NCBI RefSeq assembly: GCF_000144915.1
Contig: NC_014374.1
Span: 1,054,001-1,118,000 of the forward strand
Origin: Acidilobus saccharovorans 345-15
Lineage (GTDB): Archaea > Thermoproteota > Thermoprotei_A > Sulfolobales > Acidilobaceae
Length of the DNA stretch: 64,000 bases
Direction of reading: 5' to 3'
Shown: positions 59,124-64,000 of the stretch, piece by piece
How positions within the stretch are numbered: the stretch's first letter is position 1
Layout: the number at the start of each line of letters is the position of its first letter
Translations under genes and position numbers: made by a program
The notes under the pieces: generated by a model
Database searches by the model: none
Told to the model about the DNA's origin: nothing
The model's input: the letters and a program-made list of their open reading frames with translations, nothing else

Positions 59124-59926
59124 TCTTGAGGATTACGGTCGCAAAAATCCATGAGAGAAACAACTTTTACTTCGATGCCAAGTTTGTTCTTTAAGAACTC
59201 TTTAAGTTTGTTCTCAGACCCCATCACTACAACGACCCCGGCCAGAGAGGCTTGCCTAACTCTGACGACATCTATGAGCGATGAGAGCTGGAAGAGCTTA
59301 TTTCCATCTACGAGAACTATGACTACCCTGCCTTTGCGTGGGACGCATTCCTTAGGGAAGATCAGCGAGTCGTAGTAATCCTGCGCAACTTTATAGTTTT
59401 TGACTATTATATGGCGTGAGTAGGGGGTGCTTGAAGGGGCGCATAACCTGCAGTGAAACGCGTCAGAGAGCATGGCCCCAAAGGCTGTTGAATACCCGTC
59501 CTTGCCGGTCACTATAGCGCTTACCTTTTCACCCTTGAACAGTTCCATGGCCTTAAGCTCAGCCAGCGTCATTATACCAGGGTTGCTGAGTATCTGCCAC
59601 GGTTCATCGCTGTCTTGTAGGGACTTCTTTATGGCTTCATCTATGAGCCCCTCCCTCTCTATCTTTTGGAGTAGCTTCTCCGCCGTCACCCTCTCTGGGA
59701 CGCTCCTGAGAGAGACATAACGCCAAAGTATTTGCGCTGAGACCCCGAGTCTGCTTTCGAGTTCCTTAAAGGAATAGAAGTGCTTAAGGGCGCTTAGCAC
59801 CTTGAACAGGAGGAACTTGAGGTTACTGTCGCCATTTACCATCTGTGTATACTCCTGCTGCGGGGTGCTGGCGTCATGCAAGGGTCCTGCAGTATCCTTA
59901 GAGCCGCTTTCCCTGCCGCCCTCCAT
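59081..59926 (-). CDS. GfcR-like HTH protein with degraded PRTase site
   Basis: A 281-residue protein of the same layout as the regulator at 16012-16674: a helix-turn-helix (FKELESRLGVSAQILWRYVSL, about 54-74) then a PRTase-like fold. At the PRPP-binding position it reads VVIVLVDGNKLFQLSSLIDV, without the DDxxxxG/T loop, so PRPP binding should be lost. A long N-terminal extension (acidic, serine-rich) precedes it. Upstream of three CBS genes, and likely in one transcript with them, it may sense another ligand or act as a constitutive DNA-binding protein. Confidence 0.7.
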   Translation of the reverse strand: MEGGRESGSKDTAGPLHDASTPQQEYTQMVNGDSNLKFLLFKVLSALKHFYSFKELESRLGVSAQILWRYVSLRSVPERVTAEKLLQKIEREGLIDEAIKKSLQDSDEPWQILSNPGIMTLAELKAMELFKGEKVSAIVTGKDGYSTAFGAMLSDAFHCRLCAPSSTPYSRHIIVKNYKVAQDYYDSLIFPKECVPRKGRVVIVLVDGNKLFQLSSLIDVVRVRQASLAGVVVVMGSENKLKEFLKNKLGIEVKVVSLMDFCDRNPQECRKVSPSETVTEF

Positions 59927-60006
59927 AGGCTCTCTAACTCTCGTTAAGCTTTACGCCTGTTATGTTTAAAAGGCTGGCGCTTCTGAAAAACTTGAGATAT
60001 ATAATC

Positions 60007-60213
60007 TTAGAACTCCTCTTCCTCTTCTCCCTCTTCCTCTCCCTCCTCGCTCTCTTCGCCGCCCTCTTCCTCTCCCCAGTCCTCCTCTTCCTCTCCCTCC
60101 TCGTCGCCTACGTATTCTTCGTCCCACCCTTCCTCCTCTTCGCTTTCCTCAGGCTCTTCAGTCTCTTCCTCTCCCTCCTCGTCTTCGAATTCTATATCCT
60201 TGGGCACGTGCAT
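60007..60213 (-). CDS. Small glutamate-rich acidic protein
   Basis: A 68-residue, extremely acidic low-complexity protein (more than half Glu/Asp) beginning MHVPKDIEFEDEEGEEE. The start ATG follows GAGGTGA, and a TATA element (TATATAA, 60251-60257) lies upstream, supporting a real gene. Such proteins may mimic nucleic acid or act as basic-protein chaperones; no family can be assigned. It faces away from spt4. The antisense plus-strand frame is leucine-rich only as a reflection of GAG/GAA codons. Confidence 0.6.
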   Translation of the reverse strand: MHVPKDIEFEDEEGEEETEEPEESEEEEGWDEEYVGDEEGEEEEDWGEEEGGEESEEGEEEGEEEEEF

Positions 60214-60250
60214 TCACCTCGGCACTTTTTGATTGCTCTTTGTGTGAAAT

Positions 60251-60257
60251 TATATAA
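60251..60257 (-). promoter_or_regulatory. TATA box of the acidic protein gene
   Basis: TATATAA in the sequence ATTATATAAGTG, about 40 bases before the ATG, giving a predicted start site near 60228. It is the clearest evidence that the low-complexity frame is transcribed. Confidence 0.5.
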
Positions 60258-60423
60258 GTGTCTACTTGTGAGATACTACGGTATGGGTAACTCTAAACAT
60301 AAAATAATAGCAATACATGATAATGTGTAGTGAGCGGACTTGTCAGGAGAATTTATAAGGTGTTTTTGAAGGTAACTAGCCTTTTAAGCAGCTACTATAA
60401 CCTCACTTAACAAGGAGAGCAAA

Positions 60424-60654
60424 GTGCCTGTTAGGGCGCCAACAAAGAGAATGCCTTACAAGGCATGCAAAAACTGCGGCGCGCTGGTCCCTAGGGACTC
60501 AGACGTATGCCCTGTGTGTGGTGGGACAGCCTTCGTTGATGACTGGGACGGAGTAGTAGTGGTATTAGATAATTCAGAGCTTGCCGCGAGACTAAAGTTC
60601 GCAAAGAAGGGCATGTTTGCGCTCAAGGTGTCAGGCTCCTATGTGTTCAAGTAG
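60424..60654 (+). CDS. spt4: Transcription elongation factor Spt4 (RpoE'')
   Basis: The zinc-binding partner of Spt5, which keeps RNA polymerase processive. The four zinc cysteines are in KACKNCGALVPRDSDVCPVCGG (about residues 13-34), and the WDGVVVVLDNSE and FALKVSGSYVF blocks fit. 76 residues. The start is GTG with AAGGAGAGC upstream. In many archaea spt4 follows rpo7; here they are about 43 kb apart. It overlaps the next gene by 14 bases. Confidence 0.93.
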   Translation: MPVRAPTKRMPYKACKNCGALVPRDSDVCPVCGGTAFVDDWDGVVVVLDNSELAARLKFAKKGMFALKVSGSYVFK

Positions 60655-61204
60655 GAGAACTGCCGGCGCGCTAATAAGTTACGTCATACCAACTCCTGCA
60701 AGGATCGACTTCTCTAGCCCAAGAGGGGTTCTCGTGAGCGGGCAGCTTAGGCGTATTGTAGAGATGCAAGACTGGGTTAAAGTAATATGCCTTGGTGACG
60801 TGGTGTCGGCCTACTGCATGGAAAGCGCCAGGCTTCCCGACGTGATAGTCTTTGATGGCAAGACCCAGCGCGCTGAGAGTAAATTTGTCAAGGAAGACCT
60901 GCTCAGGGGCATGGGCTTCGGCTTAGTTGAAGTAAGCAATCCCCCAGGCGGCCTCAGCGTTGAAGCTATGGAGACCTTATGCGACGCCATAAACAGTTAC
61001 AACGGCAGAATCGCCATTAAAGTAAACGGTGAGGAGGACATGCTCACTCTCGCAGCGCTTTCCTGCGCGCCTGCCAACAGTCTTATAATTTATGGGATAC
61101 CAAATAGAGGTGCCGCAGTTGTAGTGACAAATACCATAATATCGCATGAGGTGCAGACCAGATTGCTTAGACTCGTCCCCTCAAGCATTATGGTCCAAGC
61201 TTAG
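60641..61204 (+). CDS. GTP-dependent dephospho-CoA kinase (DUF359)
   Basis: The archaeal final enzyme of coenzyme A synthesis, which uses GTP to phosphorylate dephospho-CoA. Markers: RGVLVSGQLRRIVEM near the start, VICLGDVVSAYCMESARLPDVIVFDGKT, SNPPGGLSVEA and VNGEEDMLTLAAL. The ATG at 60641 lies inside the end of spt4, matching the usual spt4-DPCK order in archaea, and gives about 187 residues; an earlier in-frame start at 60617 is less likely. Confidence 0.86.
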   Translation: MCSSRRTAGALISYVIPTPARIDFSSPRGVLVSGQLRRIVEMQDWVKVICLGDVVSAYCMESARLPDVIVFDGKTQRAESKFVKEDLLRGMGFGLVEVSNPPGGLSVEAMETLCDAINSYNGRIAIKVNGEEDMLTLAALSCAPANSLIIYGIPNRGAAVVVTNTIISHEVQTRLLRLVPSSIMVQA

Positions 61205-61257
61205 GCTAGACGATAACCTTTAGTTGAAGCTCGTGGGGTCTGCACTAAAACCATCGG

Positions 61258-61455
61258 CTAGCCGGTGTAGTTTCTCAGAAGCCACGAAGGGACGTTTTTA
61301 ACGAGCTCATAGGCCTCTTCCCAACCGTTTAGTGACAGCTCGCTGGCCAGCTGCTCTAGCGTCATATTAGTCTTGACGTATTTTCTAAGCAGCTTTATCA
61401 CTTCGTCAGTAAGCTCTATCTCCTTATCATCAATCTTAACTTTGGGCCTCTCCAT
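61258..61455 (-). CDS. Unknown small protein
   Basis: A 65-residue protein starting MERPKVKIDDKEIELTDEVI with the helical LLRKYVKTNMTLEQLASELS. The ATG at 61455 has a GGGAGG Shine-Dalgarno-like stretch five bases before, preferred over 61470. The composition and the L-x2-L-x3-L pattern hint at a small helical bundle; the family is not recognised. It lies between the dephospho-CoA kinase and tRNA-Pro genes. Confidence 0.55.
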   Translation of the reverse strand: MERPKVKIDDKEIELTDEVIKLLRKYVKTNMTLEQLASELSLNGWEEAYELVKNVPSWLLRNYTG

Positions 61456-61673
61456 ATAGCCTCCCAGCATCCTTCAGGTTGTTAGGTTTAAAAGTATTGA
61501 GCGCTTCAGGCTGAGCCGGCAAAGGTTTTGCAGTGATATACCTCTTATTGAGGCTTAATGTTGAGGTACAGATATTACCGGACGGCTTCATTTAACCTCA
61601 TAGCTCAATTATTAATTATAAGACAACTTTCATGCCAATTCAATAAGAGCGCTTATAGAGTCTTTGAAGAGAG

Positions 61674-61779
61674 TGGTGGGGCCGCGGGGATTTGAACCCC
61701 GGACCACCAGCGATCTAGGCGGCCTGGCATGGGGGTCCGCTCCCCAGGCTGGCATCCTACCAGGCTAGACGACGGCCCC
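61674..61779 (-). tRNA. tRNA-Pro (anticodon GGG) with intron
   Basis: A cloverleaf with acceptor GGGGCCG/CGGCCCC, D-arm with TCTAGCCTGGTAGGA, anticodon stem CCAGC/GCTGG, T-arm GGGGT-TCAAATC-type, discriminator A and an encoded CCA (61674-61676). A 29-base intron separates G37 from C38. A minus-strand TATA-like TTTAAAA (61808-61814) lies upstream. This is the only one of the four tRNA genes here that encodes its own CCA. Confidence 0.9.
61713..61741 (-). other. tRNA-Pro intron
   Basis: Twenty-nine bases. CTGG (32-35) pairs with intron CTAG (one G-U pair); the bulges are GGA and ATC; an inner GCGG/CCGC helix closes the loop. This matches a bulge-helix-bulge for the splicing endonuclease and gives unambiguous ends. 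Confidence 0.85.
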
Positions 61780-62156
61780 ACCATACCTCACACTGAAGCT
61801 CTATGGGTTTAAAACTGTTAACCAGGTCTTTGCCTGAAGTGCAAGCTCTTGGTAGATAACAGGACTTATGAGTATGATAGCGCATTACCTTTAAAATATT
61901 TACTGAAATTGGAATAGACATAGCTATATCAATAACATAGGATTTCAACTTCTTAAGATTTCATAAAAGCTGTGTAAAAGTATACCTTGTCATAATATTA
62001 TTTCAGAGGTGTTTTATGTAATAGCATTTAATGGCTTTCAACTTACTAGTCGCATGCTCTATCACGATCCTTTGGAAAAAGCCGACGCTGAGAGACCTCG
62101 ATTTCTATTAATGTAACTTCAGGGCAGGTATTACTTAGGAAGCCCGGTGGGGACTT
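61780..62156. other. Gene-free AT-rich stretch with tRNA-Pro promoter
   Basis: After the tRNA-Pro TATA (61808-61814) comes about 250 bases of AT-rich DNA with no convincing coding frame, RNA gene or repeat. A short minus-strand frame here has no start signal and no recognisable protein. The right end leads into the small zinc-protein gene. Confidence 0.4.
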
Positions 62157-62498
62157 ATGGAGAGCCTCAGAGGAGGGGTTGGTAGAATAATTATAAGATG
62201 TCATAATTGCGGCACCATCCTTTACAGGTACGCTATAGGAGATAAGAGCGATAGAAACAAATTTAATGGACCGCCACTTCCTAAGAAGGCCCTTAGCGGC
62301 TTCGATGGCATGACGTGCCCCGTATGCGGGGCTAGGCTATCGCCAAAGCCTGTAAGCATCAGGTTTCATTCAATGGAAGAATTTGGAAATCTATATATAG
62401 AGGATGAATATAAGCTTCTGCTGAGAAGCTCCTTGCCCGGCGGCCTGCTTCCCGCACAGCACCCTGCAGGCAGCACTGTTGATATAGAGGATGAGTGA
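62157..62498 (+). CDS. Unknown small zinc-binding protein
   Basis: A 113-residue protein with two CxxC pairs (RCHNCG at about 14-19 and TCPVCGARL at about 53-61) forming one zinc site on a beta-rich scaffold. The C-terminus is acidic and disordered. No recognised family. Start ATG with GGTGGGG upstream. It is convergent with the kinase gene. Confidence 0.6.
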   Translation: MESLRGGVGRIIIRCHNCGTILYRYAIGDKSDRNKFNGPPLPKKALSGFDGMTCPVCGARLSPKPVSIRFHSMEEFGNLYIEDEYKLLLRSSLPGGLLPAQHPAGSTVDIEDE

Positions 62499-62511
62499 GT
62501 TTTGAAAGGGT

Positions 62512-63291
62512 TTATTGTAAACTCTTACTATTTTTTATGTTATTTTTCACTGAATTTATGATGAAGTCTTCTACCTCGGTATACTCCCGAAAGCTACAAT
62601 CAGCCTCATATGCTCTGAGCAGTTCACGTATATGTTTAGAAACGCTGCCGTGGAACCTTATGAGAAAGAAACTTGCTACCTTGTTTACGTTACCACAGCC
62701 ATGGGAGGTGGATTCAAGATCCACTATTAAGGCATTGTTTAGATTCAACGGATCAGGGTACATTACGTTACTCAAGGGCCTGTTTAGCTCTGCATGAAGT
62801 AGGCCGGCCAAATCTAGCGCTCTCGCAGCCCTTAGGGCCCCCCTGACAGCGGCAGCTAAGTTATCTATGTTGTATATGTGTGCAAAGTATAGGTTTATCA
62901 CCTGCTTTAATGTAGTTGAACCTACGTAATCCATTAGTATCATGTTGTCGGTGTACCCATAAACCATGGGAGTCGCTCCATAGCGGGAGCTCAGAATAAG
63001 CTTTCTGGCCTCATCAGACAAACTTGTCCTCTTGCTGTCAGTCCTTTTGATCTTAAGCGCTCTTGGAGCGCCATCCGCTAAAACTTTCACCACTATCCCG
63101 GCATGACCTTTACCTAATACCCTAAGTCCCTTTAAGATAAAGTCAAGCCTTGTGGGGCCCTCTAGGCATATCCTGTCAACTCCCAGCGAGGAAGCCTCAG
63201 ATATGAGCCTGTTCACCTCACAGTCCGCAGTTGCATTAGGATAGCAAAACAGGAGTCTTGCTGCTAAGGAGCAGAGGGGGACACTAACCAT
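62512..63291 (-). CDS. Serine/threonine protein kinase-like protein, COG2112 family
   Basis: A 260-residue archaeal kinase-fold protein. The glycine-rich loop GKGHAGIVVKV (about 58-68), ATP-binding lysine in ALKIKR, catalytic segment LLHAELNRPLSNV and metal-binding VDLEST match the predicted kinases of COG2112, which use HGEL-type loops rather than HRD. It starts at ATG 63291, overlapping the 3' end of the CCA-enzyme gene by 28 bases, so the two are coupled. Its target is unknown. Confidence 0.78.
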   Translation of the reverse strand: MVSVPLCSLAARLLFCYPNATADCEVNRLISEASSLGVDRICLEGPTRLDFILKGLRVLGKGHAGIVVKVLADGAPRALKIKRTDSKRTSLSDEARKLILSSRYGATPMVYGYTDNMILMDYVGSTTLKQVINLYFAHIYNIDNLAAAVRGALRAARALDLAGLLHAELNRPLSNVMYPDPLNLNNALIVDLESTSHGCGNVNKVASFFLIRFHGSVSKHIRELLRAYEADCSFREYTEVEDFIINSVKNNIKNSKSLQ

Positions 63292-64000
63292 GCAGGCATC
63301 GATGCCAGTTCCTTGCGAATCCATTCCTTAAGCCCCCAGTCAGTCAGCCTGACGTCCCTTACATCATCAGATACCATAACTTTACAGTCCCTGGTGCCCT
63401 CGGGAAGGGGCGCCTGCTTGATAGCGAGATCTAGGAAAAACTCTATGTCTGGGCGGTTAAGCCTTTTTACGCTCATTAACTCCCCCTCGCCTATCCAGAT
63501 GCCATCATTAATTCTGTTAGCTATGAAGTCCTCTATATAGTCTACGTTAATGAACGGCTTAGGGCCTTCTATAACATCTAAACTGTTTAGCCGTAGCGTG
63601 TTAACTAGGAAACCTACTGCAGCTTTAGACTGCTCGTCGGTGAAAAACGAGTGTTTAATTAACTTAAACCCATACTTGGTCAGCAAAGTAGCTATGGACC
63701 TTGACGCTCTTGCAAGCCTTCCCCACACATCGCCTGGGGGGTAGTTTGCATAGTCGCCCTCGCAGATCACCATTGCCACTGGAATACCATACTTTATGCT
63801 AGCATATTTGGTGAAAATGTGGAAGAACTCCTTCCGGGGCCTCTTAAGGTAAAGCTTGGCTGCGACCACCGCAGTTGAGAGCTTCTCCAGGGTTACTGCG
63901 GCGGCGGCATTCCTTGCGGGGTCAACAGGGTCTACGACTATTAATGGCGAGTCAGGGTAGCGCCTAGAAAGCAGGTTCTTATTGCCAACATTCTCAGGGT
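63264..64000 (-). CDS. cca: CCA-adding enzyme, archaeal class I, C-terminal part (runs off window)
   Basis: It adds or repairs the 3' CCA end of tRNAs. Only the last ~245 residues are in the window: VDPVDPARNAAAAVTLEKLS continues into FFHIFTKYASIKYG and PLPEGTRDCKVMVSDDVRDV. The VDPxDPxRNVAAA-type block is diagnostic for archaeal class I enzymes. The frame stays open to the window edge, so the start lies beyond 64000. Three of the four tRNA genes here lack encoded CCA and need this enzyme. Confidence 0.9.
   Translation of the reverse strand, partial: PENVGNKNLLSRRYPDSPLIVVDPVDPARNAAAAVTLEKLSTAVVAAKLYLKRPRKEFFHIFTKYASIKYGIPVAMVICEGDYANYPPGDVWGRLARASRSIATLLTKYGFKLIKHSFFTDEQSKAAVGFLVNTLRLNSLDVIEGPKPFINVDYIEDFIANRINDGIWIGEGELMSVKRLNRPDIEFFLDLAIKQAPLPEGTRDCKVMVSDDVRDVRLTDWGLKEWIRKELASMPAWLVSPSAP

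Noticed and set aside
59962-60330. A plus-strand leucine/phenylalanine-rich membrane protein
   Set aside because: It is the reverse reading of the GAG/GAA-rich acidic gene, which has its own TATA box and start signal on the minus strand.
61757-61948. A short minus-strand frame running into tRNA-Pro
   Set aside because: No start signal, no recognisable protein, and it overlaps a tRNA gene.

Overview
This 64 kb window comes from a hyperthermophilic crenarchaeon (Thermoproteota). Support for this is archaeal/eukaryal-type ribosomal proteins (S6e, S15, S3Ae, S26e, S28e, L40e, LX), aIF2-gamma, aIF5B, Rpo7, Spt4, KEOPS Pcc1, TiaS, RNase P Pop5, an archaeal CCA enzyme, TATA-box promoters with frequent TTG/GTG starts, and tRNA genes with bulge-helix-bulge introns. 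The gene mix (four-subunit 2-oxoacid:ferredoxin oxidoreductase, succinyl-CoA synthetase, methylmalonyl-CoA mutase, GH13 amylase) would suit an Acidilobus-like heterotroph; that genus-level guess is inference only.

Layout. 1-3344: 5' end of an unknown gene, then a porGDAB operon. 3345-3750: a probable chromosomal replication origin with three origin recognition box (ORB) copies and a ~60 bp AT-rich unwinding region. 3751-5064: TiaS. 5.4-11 kb: two MFS transporters around an Hrq1/MrfA-like helicase. 11-15 kb: cytidine deaminase, a lipoamide-dehydrogenase-like flavoprotein, tRNA-Ile2(CAT), a geranylgeranyl reductase and a stand-alone RAM protein. 15-20 kb: PRPP synthetase, a GfcR-like HTH-PRTase, Rpo7, a MetG-beta-like protein and an XPB-like helicase. 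20-26 kb: sucCD, GH13 amylase and an alpha-glucan phosphorylase-like enzyme. 26-30 kb: a BtuF-like protein without signal peptide, both methylmalonyl-CoA mutase subunits and MeaB.

30-42 kb: S28e, Pop5, YchF, a PMT-like mannosyltransferase, several unknown small proteins, two sugar-nucleotidyltransferases, NDK and aIF5B. 42-50 kb: tRNA-Phe, PIN protein, aIF2-gamma, S6e, phosphoglycerate mutase, Pcc1, an unknown 428-residue protein, S15, S3Ae and a TFS-like protein. 50-54 kb: AmrS radical-SAM enzyme next to a paralogue that has lost the cluster cysteines, translin-like protein, and intron-containing tRNA-Ile(GAT). 53.7-56.2 kb: L40e, S26e, LX, prefoldin alpha, FtsY. 56.2-59.9 kb: three tandem genes with twelve CBS domains in total, preceded by a GfcR-like regulator with a degraded PRPP site. 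60-64 kb: a glutamate-rich protein, Spt4, GTP-dependent dephospho-CoA kinase, intron-containing tRNA-Pro(GGG), a COG2112-type kinase and the C-terminal part of the CCA-adding enzyme.

How it fits together: central carbon and acyl-CoA metabolism (POR, SucCD, MCM) and starch use share the window with information-processing genes. TiaS and its likely substrate tRNA-Ile2 lie about 8 kb apart, near a candidate origin. No Orc1/Cdc6 gene is visible in the window. No CRISPR array, insertion sequence, provirus or toxin-antitoxin island was seen.
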